64,000 nucleotides of DNA from Prescottella subtropica (GTDB taxonomy: Bacteria > Actinomycetota > Actinomycetes > Mycobacteriales > Mycobacteriaceae). The notes beneath the pieces are model-generated. The model searched no databases. It saw only the letters and a program-made list of their open reading frames with translations, and had not been told where the DNA came from. The DNA lies in the NCBI RefSeq assembly GCF_005434945.1, contig NZ_SKCH01000019.1:1-64000 (forward strand), in the 5' to 3' direction. A program made the position numbers and the translations under genes. Every line of letters begins with the position of its first letter. Within the stretch, counting starts at the first letter, position 1. Below are positions 51,601 through 60,294 of this stretch, piece by piece.

Positions 51601-51992
51601 ATCTCACCGGCAGCATCGACGCCGTCCTGCGGGTCCCCGGCCCGGACGGATCCCGGTTCGTGATCGTCGACTACAAGACCAACCGGATCGCCGCCGCCGA
51701 GGAACTGACCACCGCGCACTTCACCCGCGAGGCGATGGCCGGCGAGATGATGCGCTCGCACTACCCGCTGCAGGCACTGCTGTATGCCGTTGCGCTGCAC
51801 CGGTATCTGCGGTGGCGGCTGCCCGGCTACCACCCGGAGACACACCTCGGTGGGGTGCAGTACCTGTTCGTCCGCGGCATGGTCGGCGCCGACACCCCCG
51901 CCGGGGTCGGCGTGTTCGACTGGTATCCGCCGGCGGCACTGGTGACGGAGCTGTCGGATGTGCTGGCGGCGAGCGGGGAGGAACAACAGTGA
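48672..51992 (+). CDS. recB: Exodeoxyribonuclease V beta subunit RecB
   Basis: A 1106-residue helicase-nuclease. Motif I is EASAGTGKTYAIVGLAARF (about 31-49), motif II LVDEFQDTDPQQW, motif III VGDPKQAIYGFRG, motif V VHKSKGLEYPIV, motif VI LRLLYVALTRAQ. The C-terminal nuclease has the catalytic DYKTN in RFVIVDYKTNRIA preceded by the Asp in SIDAVLR, so both activities look intact. ATGA overlap with recC and GTGA overlap with recD make a coupled operon. 3' to 5' translocase of the complex. Confidence 0.96.
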   Translation: MTADTATTVTASAFDLFAPLPTGTTVLEASAGTGKTYAIVGLAARFVAEEGVDLAQLLLVTFSRAATKELRGRTRERFASAAAGLADPVAARTGGDLLVAHLAAADDAEVAVRRTRLLRALSDFDAGTIVTTHSFCQRMLDGLGFAGERDPDTVLVERADDLIEDTVADLYVRHFGRADTRTLTPVAARAAARAAIFDPLAVLAPEGADGSRAGDAVAFAAAARAETARRKRLAGIRDFDDLPALLHGVLTDREHGQAACRRIRDRYRVVLVDEFQDTDPQQWDILASTFHGHTTLVLVGDPKQAIYGFRGAEVLSYLTAVDAADRRLELTCNWRSDADLLAALHHLHGGAALGHRGIVVHGVDAAQPGSRLDGPPLRVRYLPRTGAGPTGKSGFPVVGRQRERVAADVAADIVRLLDSGTTVDLGGVRRPVEPGDVAVLAGTNTQIELVKTALDRAGVPSVLASGSSVFETGAALHWLRVLQALEQPHRGDRVRLAALTPLFGWTAQRVGIAGDALVAEVGGRLRELSALFDQEGFAALSERLAAGTGLDTRLLASASGERDLTDLRHVAQLLGTVAARESLGLSALAGWLTDRITDPKSGGDGRIRRLDRDAAAVQLSTVHKSKGLEYPIVYVPFAWNVGRYEDPNELLLHDEDGRRVLDIGGEGSLGYRDRLRRRDTEAASEDLRLLYVALTRAQCRLVLWWAPTRGTDTGPLHRMLFGRDPGGVDVPQRVAVPEDPLVAQHLSRWAGCASVPISVEAVGSDPIPRPSWTPRRYEAEELAAAVFDRPIDTAWRRTSYTALTASAHEHLAATGVDEGAVIGDEPEQDEAVASVREAGGLASPLNGMPYGAVFGTLVHEILEHIDTAANLDAELLRHCRESAAGSGVDPEELAAALAPVLRTPLAGGGTLADIPPRDRLPELDFELPLAGGDSPAALTVTLHAVVDLLRRHLPPGDVLAPYADRLEALDPTPLRGYLTGSIDAVLRVPGPDGSRFVIVDYKTNRIAAAEELTTAHFTREAMAGEMMRSHYPLQALLYAVALHRYLRWRLPGYHPETHLGGVQYLFVRGMVGADTPAGVGVFDWYPPAALVTELSDVLAASGEEQQ

Positions 51993-53863
51993 TCGAGGCG
52001 CGGGTCGCGCAGCGCGGCAAGGGGTTGCTGCGCGAGTTCAACGAGGCCGGGGTGCTCGATGCCGCCGACGTGCACGTCGCGTTGCGGCTCGCCGCGCTCG
52101 GAGGGGAGACCCGCGAGTCGGTGCACCTGGCGACCGCACTCGTGGTGCGGGCCGTCCGGTCGGGGTCGGTGTGCCTGGACCTGAGCGACATCCGGAACGT
52201 GGTTCCCGAGGAGACCGGCGACGGCCACCCGATCGATCCGGCGACGCTGCCGTGGCCGGACGACGCCGTTGTCGCCGATGCCCTGCGGTCCAGTCCGCTG
52301 GTGATCGGCGGCGACGCCGGCCCGCTGCGCCCGCTGCGACTCGTCGACCATCCCGACGGCGACCTGCTCTACCTGGACCGCTACCACCGGCAGGAGGAGA
52401 CGGTGCGGCGGATCCTCGACGCGCGGGCGGGCAGCGATCTGGCGGTCGACGAGAACGTGCTGCGGACCGGTCTGGCCGCGCTGTTCCGGGACCGCGACGA
52501 CACGTCCCGGCCATCGGCGGCCCCGGACCGGCAGCGGGTCGCCGCGGCGGTCGCCGCGACGCACCGCACATCGGTGATCGCGGGCGGTCCGGGCACCGGC
52601 AAGACGCACACGGTGGCGCGGGTGCTGGCACTGCTCGAGCGGCTGGATCCGGGGCTGCGGATCGGGTTGGCCGCCCCCACCGGCAAGGCGGCGGCGCGCC
52701 TCGCGGAGGAGGTGCTCGGACAGGCCCAGACGATCGGCCTGCGGCAGGATCTGTCGGCATCGACGCTGCACCGGATGCTCGGGACGCGGCCGGGGACGAG
52801 TCGCTGCCGCTACAACGCGACCAACCATCTGCCGTACGACGTGGTCGTGGTGGACGAGACGTCGATGGTGCCGTTGACGATGATGTGCCGTCTGCTCGAG
52901 GCCGTCCGGCCGGACGCCCGCCTGGTGCTGGTCGGTGACCCGGACCAGTTGACGTCGGTGGACGCCGGTGCGGTGCTCGCCGACCTGGTGGCCCGCCCGG
53001 TGCCGGGTGCCGTGCATCCGGCGCTCGCGCGCGTCGTGGGGGAGGACCTGGCGGCGCCGGATACCCCGGACGAGCCCGCCGTCTCGGCGGATGACCGAAA
53101 CCTGTTGGTCAAGGGGATGGTTCGCCTCAGCCGGTCCAGGCGATTCGGCGGCGGCATCGGGGATCTGGCCGCCGCGGTGCGGGAGGGGCGGGCGCAGGAT
53201 GCCCTCGCGATCCTCCTCAGCGCGGACTACCCGGACGTCGAGTGGGGGGCCGCGGATGATCCGGCGGCGGTGCGCGCCGACGTGCTGTCGACCGCCGCGG
53301 CGATGACTGCCGCAGCCTGCGCCGGGAACGCGGCCGCGGCGCTGACCGCGTCGGAGGAACATCGGGTGCTGTGCGCGAACCGGGAGGGACCGCGCGGGGC
53401 GTCGTGGTGGGCGCGGGATGCGATGACGTGGATCGGGGAGGCCACCGGCACCCGACTGGACCCGCACCGCCGCTATCCGGGGCAGCCGCTGCTGGTGACC
53501 GCGAACGACTACGACACCGGAATCTTCAACGGCGACACCGCCGTCGTCGTCGCCGACGGCGCCGGTGGCCTGGTCGCGGCATTCGACCGGGGTGCGGGCC
53601 ACGAACCCGAACTGGTGCACCCGAGTCGGCTGTCGTCGGTGCAGACGGTGTACGCCATGACGATCCACCGCAGCCAGGGCAGCCAGTACGGCCGGGTCTC
53701 GGTGATCCTGCCCGAGGCCGGGTCCCGACTGCTCACCCGCGAACTGCTGTACACCGCCATCACCCGTGCCCGGACGCACGTGCGGATCGTCGGCGACCCG
53801 GCCGTGTTCGCGGCCGCTGTGGGACGACAGGTCCAGCGGGCGAGTGGGCTGCGGCGGGGATAG
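51989..53863 (+). CDS. recD: Exodeoxyribonuclease V alpha subunit RecD
   Basis: A 624-residue 5' to 3' helicase of RecBCD. Walker A GGPGTGKTHTVARVLALL (about 197-214), motif II VVVDETSMV, motif III VGDPDQLTSV and the C-terminal TIHRSQGSQYGRVSV and LLYTAITRARTHVRIVGD are all present. The N-terminal 150 residues are the RecB-contact domain. It starts at GTG in the recB stop. It ends one base before the convergent SNF2 gene end (53865), with no space for a terminator. Confidence 0.95.
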   Translation: MIEARVAQRGKGLLREFNEAGVLDAADVHVALRLAALGGETRESVHLATALVVRAVRSGSVCLDLSDIRNVVPEETGDGHPIDPATLPWPDDAVVADALRSSPLVIGGDAGPLRPLRLVDHPDGDLLYLDRYHRQEETVRRILDARAGSDLAVDENVLRTGLAALFRDRDDTSRPSAAPDRQRVAAAVAATHRTSVIAGGPGTGKTHTVARVLALLERLDPGLRIGLAAPTGKAAARLAEEVLGQAQTIGLRQDLSASTLHRMLGTRPGTSRCRYNATNHLPYDVVVVDETSMVPLTMMCRLLEAVRPDARLVLVGDPDQLTSVDAGAVLADLVARPVPGAVHPALARVVGEDLAAPDTPDEPAVSADDRNLLVKGMVRLSRSRRFGGGIGDLAAAVREGRAQDALAILLSADYPDVEWGAADDPAAVRADVLSTAAAMTAAACAGNAAAALTASEEHRVLCANREGPRGASWWARDAMTWIGEATGTRLDPHRRYPGQPLLVTANDYDTGIFNGDTAVVVADGAGGLVAAFDRGAGHEPELVHPSRLSSVQTVYAMTIHRSQGSQYGRVSVILPEAGSRLLTRELLYTAITRARTHVRIVGDPAVFAAAVGRQVQRASGLRRG

Positions 53864-53864
53864 C

Positions 53865-56800
53865 TCAGCCGAGCAGTTCCCGGATGTCGTCGGCGGTGAG
53901 GGCGCTGCCGAACGCGCCGTCGCCGTCGACGACGGCGTCGAACAGTGCGGACTTGCGGCCCTGGAGGGCCGTCACCTTGTCCTCGATGGTGTCGCGGGCG
54001 ATGAGTCGGTACACCATGACATTGCGGGTCTGCCCGATGCGGTGGGTGCGGTCCACGGCCTGCGCCTCGGTCGCCGGATTCCACCACGGGTCGAGGAGGA
54101 AACAGTAGTCGGCTTCGGTGAGGTTGAGCCCGAACCCGCCGGATTTGAGGCTGATCAGGAACACGGGCGCACTGCCGGTCTTGAAGGCGTCGATCACGCG
54201 GGCACGGGCGCGGGTCTTGCCGTCCAGGTAGGCGTACTCGATGCCGTCGGCGTCGAGGCGGTCCCGGACCCGCGCCAGGAACCCGGTGAACTGGCTGAAC
54301 ACCAGTGCCCGGTGCCCGCCCGCGATCACGTCGGCGAGTTGTTCGAGCAGGGCGTCGATCTTCGCGGACGGCACCGCGGCATGCTTGTCGTCGAGCAGTG
54401 CCGCGTCCAGGGAGAGCCGGCGCAGCAGGGTCAGTGACTGCAGGATCGTGAACCGGTTGCGGTCCAGGTCGTCGACGAGGCCGAGGATCTTGCGGCGTTC
54501 CCGCTGCAGATGCGTGTCGTACAGTTTGCGGTGCTTCGGGGACAGGTCGATCTCGAGGACCTGTTCCTGCTTCGCCGGCAGATCGGACGCCACCTGTTCC
54601 TTGGTGCGACGCAACATGAGCGGTTTGATACGGCGCCGCAGACGTTCCAACATCTCGGGGGCGGAACCACTTTCGATGGGTTTGCGGTACGTGTCCGCGA
54701 ACGCCTTCGGTTCCGGGAACAGGCCGGGCGCGGTGATCGACAGCATCGACCACAACTCCATCAGATTGTTCTCCATCGGGGTGCCGGTGATCGCGATCTT
54801 CACCGGCGACTCCACCCGCCGCACACACTGGTACGTCTTCGACTGGTGGTTCTTCACGAACTGGGCCTCGTCGAGCAGCAGCATCGACCACGGCCGAGCC
54901 AGATACTCGTCGGCGTCCAGGCGCAGCAGCGTGTACGACGTGACGATGACGTCCGCACCGGCGATCGACTCCGCCAGCGGGGCACCACGTTTGGTGGAGG
55001 TTTCGGTGACCGCGACGACCCGTAGCCCGGGTGCGAAGCGGGCGGCCTCGCTCACCCAGTTTCCGACCACCGACGTCGGTGCGACGATGAGAACCGGTGC
55101 CGCATCGGGATGTTCGCGGTGGGCATGGCAGATCAGGGCGAGGGACTGCAGGGTCTTACCCAGGCCCATGTCGTCGGCGAGGATGCCGCCGAGGCCGTGG
55201 GTGCGCAGGAACGCCAGCCAGCGGAAGCCGTCGACCTGGTAGGGGCGCAGGGTCGCGTCCAGATCGTCGGGCACCGCGGTGGTGGCCGACGACGCCACGT
55301 CGAGCAGGCCCTGCACCTGGGTGCGCCACTGCGCGGCCTGCCGCCGTACCACTCCGAGTCCGGTGAGTTCCTCCCACAGCCCGGCCTGGAAACGGCTGAG
55401 CTGCAACCGTTCCCCGTCCTTGTCGCGGAGGGTGCGGGCCTCGGTGAGCAGTTCCCGCAGCCGGCGGAGTTCGGGTTTGTCGAGGGCGAGGTGGGCGCCG
55501 TCGTCGAGCAACAGGTGGGTCTCGCCGGCGTCGAGGGCCGCGAAGATGTCGCGGAACGGGACGATACGGCCGTCCACGGTGACGGTGACCTCGAGATCGA
55601 ACCAGTCGGTGCCGGTGGTGGCATCGGTGGCGAGCCCGATCTCCAGGGTGTCGCCGACGTCCCGGTAGTCGGCCGGCCGCCCCTCGATCACCACGTCGAG
55701 ACGGTCGTCGCTCTGCAACAGCGGCAAGGTCTCGGTGGTGAACCGGAGGGTGTCGAGGCCGGTGAGCGTGCCCTGCGGGCGCTGCAGATCCAGGTCGACG
55801 AGGACGCGCTGCTCGGCGTCGAGGTCGCGGAAGTTCTCGCCGGGCTGCGGCGTCACCGGCACCGCGTGTTCGGCGTCGCCGACCCGATAGACGAACCGCC
55901 AGTCCAGGTCCACCGTGTGCGCGGGACGGTAGTGGGCGGTCAGCCGCAGGCGCGGCCCGCTCACTGCGGGCGCCTCGTACGAGTCGTCGCTCGAGACGAC
56001 GGTCGCGGTGCGCCGCAGCCGCGGCAGGTACTGCGCGGAGAAACGGGGTGCGTCGTCGCGGGGGACGGGGATGCTGCCGCCGGTGAGCAGCAGGTGCTGC
56101 ATCATCTCGGGCGGGGACGTGTCGAGGCGGGCGAGCCGGAACGGCAGATCGGTGAACTTCGGCTCGCCGGTGAGACCGGTGACGTCGTCGTCGGTGACGT
56201 AGACGATGCCGTGGGCGGGTGCCCCGACGAAACCGAGGAGACTCGGCCGGGACTCGTCGCCGTCGACCGTGACCTGCGGGGTGACGGTGAGGCCGTCGGC
56301 GTGGGTGCGGACGTCGGCCTCGATGCGTGCGGACCCGGGTCGCGGGATGTGCCCGAGGTTCTTCTTCGGGTAGAGCAGTTCGACGCCGGCGGCGCGGATC
56401 TCGTCGAGCAGCGGCCACAGTTGCCGCCCGAACATCGTCAGGTCGAGTGTCTTGGTGCTGTACGCGTAGGTGTACGACGAACTCGCCTGGTGCAGCAGGT
56501 ACAGCTCGTGCAGGACGCGCAGGTGCCGCGGGTTCGCGCCGCGCGAATACTTCAGGTTCGACCAGGTCAGGCCGCTGTTCACCCAGCCGGTCTTGCCGGG
56601 TTCGACAAGTTTCGCGGACAGCTTCACCCCCGGCTGCCCCTGCGGGAGGAGAGCGACGGACAGTCGCAGGCCGAGTGGGACCGCATCGGCGTCGGCGGTG
56701 CCGTCCACAGCGAGCGCGGCATCGAGCAGCGCCTCCCACGGGGCCACCGACGCGGTCGCGGTGAGAGACGGGAGCTGCTCGGCGAACGTGAGCGCGAGCG

Positions 56801-57068
56801 CGACGACGTGCTTGCAGTTGTAGCCGACGGGGCAGTCGCAGTCGCCCTCGGCGAACATCAGTTCGTCGTCGTACTCGACGAGGTAGAGGCACGCCTCGTA
56901 GACGTGGGTACCGGCGACCCGCCCCACCACCGTGCTCAGATCGGGGGCGACCTGGAAGTCGAGGACAGCTCCGTCGGCGGCGTAGCGGCGGCCCCGCTGC
57001 AACGTCGCGCTGGTCACGGACCGGTTCAACGTGTCGATCAGTGGGTTCGGGTGGGTGGTGAGCGGCAC
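53865..57068 (-). CDS. SWIM zinc finger SNF2-family helicase/translocase
   Basis: A 1067-residue Swi2/Snf2 DNA translocase (COG0553 type, HepA-like). A SWIM finger CDCPVGYNCKH (CxC...CxH, about 85-95) precedes a long middle domain, then the ATPase: LADDMGLGKTLQSLALI (motif I, about 640-656), MLLLDEAQFVKN (DEAQ box), ITGTPMENNLMELWSML (motif III) and LDPWWNPATEAQAVDRTHRI then GQ (motif VI). It likely remodels protein-DNA complexes, for example during repair. GTG at 57068 with AGGAT upstream is chosen; a longer frame to 57209 crosses an inverted repeat. Convergent with recCBD. Confidence 0.9.
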   Translation of the reverse strand: MPLTTHPNPLIDTLNRSVTSATLQRGRRYAADGAVLDFQVAPDLSTVVGRVAGTHVYEACLYLVEYDDELMFAEGDCDCPVGYNCKHVVALALTFAEQLPSLTATASVAPWEALLDAALAVDGTADADAVPLGLRLSVALLPQGQPGVKLSAKLVEPGKTGWVNSGLTWSNLKYSRGANPRHLRVLHELYLLHQASSSYTYAYSTKTLDLTMFGRQLWPLLDEIRAAGVELLYPKKNLGHIPRPGSARIEADVRTHADGLTVTPQVTVDGDESRPSLLGFVGAPAHGIVYVTDDDVTGLTGEPKFTDLPFRLARLDTSPPEMMQHLLLTGGSIPVPRDDAPRFSAQYLPRLRRTATVVSSDDSYEAPAVSGPRLRLTAHYRPAHTVDLDWRFVYRVGDAEHAVPVTPQPGENFRDLDAEQRVLVDLDLQRPQGTLTGLDTLRFTTETLPLLQSDDRLDVVIEGRPADYRDVGDTLEIGLATDATTGTDWFDLEVTVTVDGRIVPFRDIFAALDAGETHLLLDDGAHLALDKPELRRLRELLTEARTLRDKDGERLQLSRFQAGLWEELTGLGVVRRQAAQWRTQVQGLLDVASSATTAVPDDLDATLRPYQVDGFRWLAFLRTHGLGGILADDMGLGKTLQSLALICHAHREHPDAAPVLIVAPTSVVGNWVSEAARFAPGLRVVAVTETSTKRGAPLAESIAGADVIVTSYTLLRLDADEYLARPWSMLLLDEAQFVKNHQSKTYQCVRRVESPVKIAITGTPMENNLMELWSMLSITAPGLFPEPKAFADTYRKPIESGSAPEMLERLRRRIKPLMLRRTKEQVASDLPAKQEQVLEIDLSPKHRKLYDTHLQRERRKILGLVDDLDRNRFTILQSLTLLRRLSLDAALLDDKHAAVPSAKIDALLEQLADVIAGGHRALVFSQFTGFLARVRDRLDADGIEYAYLDGKTRARARVIDAFKTGSAPVFLISLKSGGFGLNLTEADYCFLLDPWWNPATEAQAVDRTHRIGQTRNVMVYRLIARDTIEDKVTALQGRKSALFDAVVDGDGAFGSALTADDIRELLG

Positions 57069-57127
57069 GGTGAGCGATCCTACGGGGAGGCAGGGACGGG
57101 GAGTGTTCCTAGGTGTCGCCGACTTTT

Positions 57128-57150
57128 GTACAAAACCTCGGGTTTTGTAC
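57128..57150. promoter_or_regulatory. Inverted repeat in the divergent SNF2 promoter region
   Basis: GTACAAAACC at 57128-57137 and GGTTTTGTAC at 57141-57150 form a perfect 10-base inverted repeat with a 3-base loop, between the divergent SNF2 gene and the gene at 57236. It is AT-rich relative to its surroundings and may be an operator over both promoters. Confidence 0.5.
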
Positions 57151-57235
57151 GAACTCGTCCCGGAAACGGAACCGATTCGCGGCGGCGCGCATCCAACCAG
57201 ACAGACCATGTTCTGTTTCTGGGGAGGGATACGCC

Positions 57236-58210
57236 ATGGGATACACGACGACGTTCACCGGGGAGATCCACGTCCATCCGCCGTTGAACGAGGCCGAGCG
57301 GGCCTATCTGCACAGGTTCAGCCGCTCTCGGCGGGTGGACAGCCCGCTGGGACCGTACGCGTTCGACGGTGAGACCGCCGGCGACGACAGCAACCGGGTG
57401 GTCGGCGGCCAGCCGGGCCTGTGGTGCCAGTGGGTGCCGTCGGACGACGGTTCGAGGCTGGTGTGGAACGGGCTCGAGAAGTTCTACCGGTCGTCCGCGT
57501 GGATGCGCTATCTGATCGACACGTTCCTGTGCCGCGGTGCGCTACTGCAACACGATCTCACCGATCCGAAACCCGGGTGGGCGTTCCCGGACGAGTTGCG
57601 GCAGTTCGCCTTCGACCACACGCTGCACGGCACAATTCTCGCGTCCGGCCAGGACGGGGCGACGTGGCGGATCGAGGTGCGCGACAACGAGGTGTCGGTG
57701 GTGGAGACGTCCGGTCCCGCGCCGATCGAGTACACCCTGTTCCTGCTGCCACGGCACACCCTGCACGCGCTCGACCGGGAGTTCGACGCCGCCTTCGACA
57801 TCGACGAGTACGAGGACGAGTACGCCGATCGCCGCGAGATACCGAGAATCGTGGAAGCATGTGTGCGGGAACTGTTCCCGTCAGCACAGTGCGGGGGAGC
57901 GAGCGGTCCGCACGAGGACGACGCCCACCTGATCCTGCGGGACGCGCAATCGGGACTGTCGGTCGTGGTGTGGGAGCGGGACGTGCGGATCGGTGTACTC
58001 GCCGAACAGTCCCTGCCCGACGCCGAACGATCGTTCGGTCGGGTGCAGCAGTTGGCGCGGGAGATCACGAAAAGAACCGCCTGGATCGCCTACGATCCCG
58101 CCCAGCGGCGGGCGCTGCGGCCCGGCGAGAAGTTCCGGGATCGGGCGATCGACCTCATCCGCGGCTACATCGAGGAACCGGACGGGCGCTGGGCGTGGAA
58201 CGTGATGTGA
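57236..58210 (+). CDS. Actinobacterial protein of unknown function
   Basis: A 324-residue soluble protein, not assigned. The N-terminus GYTTTFTGEIHVHPPLNEAE and GLWCQWVPSDDG (about 60-72) followed by EKFYRSSAWMRYLIDTFL belong to a pattern seen in hypothetical proteins of several actinomycetes, where the protein is often near 150-200 residues; here a further acidic C-terminal part (about 175-324, with DIDEYEDEYADRREIP) is fused. It has no signal peptide or membrane segment. GGGAGGG is 7 bases before the ATG. It is divergent from the SNF2 gene. Confidence 0.75.
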   Translation: MGYTTTFTGEIHVHPPLNEAERAYLHRFSRSRRVDSPLGPYAFDGETAGDDSNRVVGGQPGLWCQWVPSDDGSRLVWNGLEKFYRSSAWMRYLIDTFLCRGALLQHDLTDPKPGWAFPDELRQFAFDHTLHGTILASGQDGATWRIEVRDNEVSVVETSGPAPIEYTLFLLPRHTLHALDREFDAAFDIDEYEDEYADRREIPRIVEACVRELFPSAQCGGASGPHEDDAHLILRDAQSGLSVVVWERDVRIGVLAEQSLPDAERSFGRVQQLAREITKRTAWIAYDPAQRRALRPGEKFRDRAIDLIRGYIEEPDGRWAWNVM

Positions 58211-58218
58211 CCGCCCGG

Positions 58219-58878
58219 TCACTGCGCCTCGAACCGCGCCTCCACCTCCGCCGTGATCCGCAGTTTCTCGGGGGTCAGTTCGATCGTCGGGAGGTCACCG
58301 CCGCGCGCGGACGCCGCCATCGTCCGCATCACGGGCATGCCGGCGTCGGGGCGGGTCCCGTCGAGTAGTCCCGGGTCGGCCAACGCCACCACCGTGACAT
58401 GCTCGAATCCGAGGCTGCGGGCGTAACCCCGGGCCTTCGCGACCGCATCGCGGACCGCCAGATCTCGCACCCGCGCAACCGTTTTCGCATGCTTCGTGCG
58501 GGTGAGTGTCCACTCCAGGTGTGCGACGGTGACACCGTCGATTGCGGCGACCCGGTCGACGAACCCGGCGACCGCCGCCAGATCCCGGAACACCGCCGAC
58601 CCGGTGGCCGTCGACCGGTAGATCCACGGCAGCGTCTCACCCTCCGGGTGGTACGGCCGGTGCCGGGAATGCTGCACCTGATCGATCGACCACCGCACCA
58701 ACTCCGACTCGCACGTGCGGATCGACTCGGTGAGGGCCGTCACCGACGCGGTGGCTGCGTCGGCGGCCTCGGCCCGCGTCGAGCCGTCGAACTCGACACT
58801 CAGACGGACGACGCACCGGTTGGGGGCGACGGAACGTTCGGCGTGACCGGTGACGGTGATCGTGACAGGAGTCGTCAT
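58219..58878 (-). CDS. SIMPL (DUF541) domain protein
   Basis: A 219-residue protein of the SIMPL/DUF541 family: ITVTGHAERSVAPNRCVVRL at the N-terminus, EFDGSTRAEA, and the later AVRDAVAKARGYARSLGFEH then VTVVAL. Family members are usually exported and form periplasmic or surface oligomers, but this copy has no signal peptide, so it may be cytosolic. Functions described for relatives range from oxidative stress resistance to scaffold roles, and none can be assigned here. It converges on the gene ending at 58210 with an 8-base gap. Confidence 0.82.
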   Translation of the reverse strand: MTTPVTITVTGHAERSVAPNRCVVRLSVEFDGSTRAEAADAATASVTALTESIRTCESELVRWSIDQVQHSRHRPYHPEGETLPWIYRSTATGSAVFRDLAAVAGFVDRVAAIDGVTVAHLEWTLTRTKHAKTVARVRDLAVRDAVAKARGYARSLGFEHVTVVALADPGLLDGTRPDAGMPVMRTMAASARGGDLPTIELTPEKLRITAEVEARFEAQ

Positions 58879-58919
58879 GGCTCCAGTGTCCCCGAAGTCG
58901 CCCCCGGAAGCGGGACGGT

Positions 58920-59684
58920 TCAGAACAGGGTCGGCTCGGCGTGGGCGCCGCTGCGGGCCTCCCGCACGCGGGCGTTCCAGCGTTGCACCAGCCACATCTC
59001 GATCAGCTCGGGTTCGGCACCCACCTGCTGCGACCAGGCGTCGAGCAACTGCAGATACCGGTCGTAACGGCGCAGGGTGAACCCGCTGACCGATGGTTCC
59101 TCCAACCAGCCCTCGTGGATCAGCGTCGACACCCCGTGCTGGTCGATCAACTGGGCGCGGACCCCGTCGCGTCGCACACCCACCGCCCACAGGAACAGCG
59201 CCATCAACGACACACCGACCCCGGGCATGTCCGGCCAGCCCGACCACGAATCCCCCGACGGCTCCGGAATCCGCTTGTCCTTCGCGCACCGGTCCAACAC
59301 CTGCTGGATACGGGCCAGCGGATTCTGCTCGGCCAGCGGGGAGAACACGTCCGGCACGCGCCGCGTCCCACGACGGTCCCGGTGGGCGCTGCGCCACGCC
59401 GCACACAGGAACAGCAGGCCGAGCGCATCATGCTCGGATTCGACCAGCGGGCCACCGAGCTGCAGATCGTTCCGCTGCACCACGGCCGTCCCGCGGTCCA
59501 CGATCCGGCCGTCGAGATCACGTCCGTGCAGCACGATCTCGTGACCCAACGCGTGCAGATGGTGGTTCCACCAGTCCAGATCCACCCGGGCACTGTCGTC
59601 GAGCACGTGCAGCGGATAGGCGCGGGCGCGGCACCACAACACACACGCCTCCGGAGGAGTGAACCCGTCGTCGAGCAGATGCAT
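58920..59684 (-). CDS. Protein of unknown function, weak OGG-fold resemblance
   Basis: About 254 residues, no signal peptide or membrane segment. N-terminal 90 residues are His/Asp-rich; the central and C-terminal part is helical, with DMPGVGVSLMALFLWAVG, QLIDQHGVSTL and FTLRRYDRYLQLLDAWSQQV. The order of these blocks faintly recalls the helical domain of actinobacterial OGG-like proteins, but the Lys/Asp pair of a glycosylase was not found, so no function is claimed. ATG at 59684 is used; an in-frame GTG at 59738 would add an unlikely Arg-rich stretch. It is 41 bases upstream of the SIMPL gene on the same strand. Confidence 0.65.
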   Translation of the reverse strand: MHLLDDGFTPPEACVLWCRARAYPLHVLDDSARVDLDWWNHHLHALGHEIVLHGRDLDGRIVDRGTAVVQRNDLQLGGPLVESEHDALGLLFLCAAWRSAHRDRRGTRRVPDVFSPLAEQNPLARIQQVLDRCAKDKRIPEPSGDSWSGWPDMPGVGVSLMALFLWAVGVRRDGVRAQLIDQHGVSTLIHEGWLEEPSVSGFTLRRYDRYLQLLDAWSQQVGAEPELIEMWLVQRWNARVREARSGAHAEPTLF

Positions 59685-59820
59685 GCGGCGATGATCGCAC
59701 CGGGCACCGACAGGAACGCGGTGCGACACGGTGGCCACGCTCGATATCCGCGCCTACGGTTGACGGTGAGAGCTCGGCCGCGAATGGCTACGCAAGCGGT
59801 CGGGTTCTCGTGACAGGTGA

Positions 59821-60294
59821 ATGCAGATGATCGCGTTGGGCGCGTTGGCGCTGGTAGTGGGCGCGGCGCTGATCGTGATCGAGGCGCACGTGCCGACGTT
59901 CGGTGTGCTCGGCATCCTCGGGACGGCGCTGGCGGGGGCCGGGGTGTGGCTGCTGATCGCGGCCGGCGGGTTCGGCTTCGAGGTGGCGTTGCCGGTCACC
60001 GTGGGTGTCGGCGCCACCGGACTGGGGATCGTCGCCGTCACCGGACGCAAGATACTGAAGGCTCGCCGCGCCCCGGTCCGCAGCGGCGTGGAGTCGCTCG
60101 TCGGATCCGACGCCGTCGTCCGCACCTGGGACGGCGAGCAGGGGCAGGTGCAGGCCGGTGGCGAATTGTGGCGGGCGCGAATGGCGTTCGGCTACCCCGG
60201 CACCCCGACGGTGGGGGAGTCCGTCGTCGTCGAACAGGTGCGTGGACTGACGCTGGAGGTGCGGCGTCGTGAATCGTGGGAGTTGCCATGTTGA
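59821..60294 (+). CDS. NfeD family membrane protein
   Basis: A 157-residue NfeD protein. Three hydrophobic segments (about 4-22, 26-47 and 52-72) are followed by an OB-fold domain (about 90-150: [20 protein letters not shown] then [15 protein letters not shown]). This is the short form without the ClpP-like protease domain. NfeD partners stomatin-like SPFH proteins at the membrane, and the next gene, overlapping by 7 bases, encodes exactly that. ATG at 59821 or 59827; a modest AGGTGA lies upstream of the first. Confidence 0.88.
   Translation: MQMIALGALALVVGAALIVIEAHVPTFGVLGILGTALAGAGVWLLIAAGGFGFEVALPVTVGVGATGLGIVAVTGRKILKARRAPVRSGVESLVGSDAVVRTWDGEQGQVQAGGELWRARMAFGYPGTPTVGESVVVEQVRGLTLEVRRRESWELPC

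Noticed and set aside
57113-57235. Longer N-terminus for the unknown protein at 57236
   Set aside because: The extra codons cross the inverted repeat and SNF2 promoter region, while ATG 57236 has a strong ribosome-binding site.
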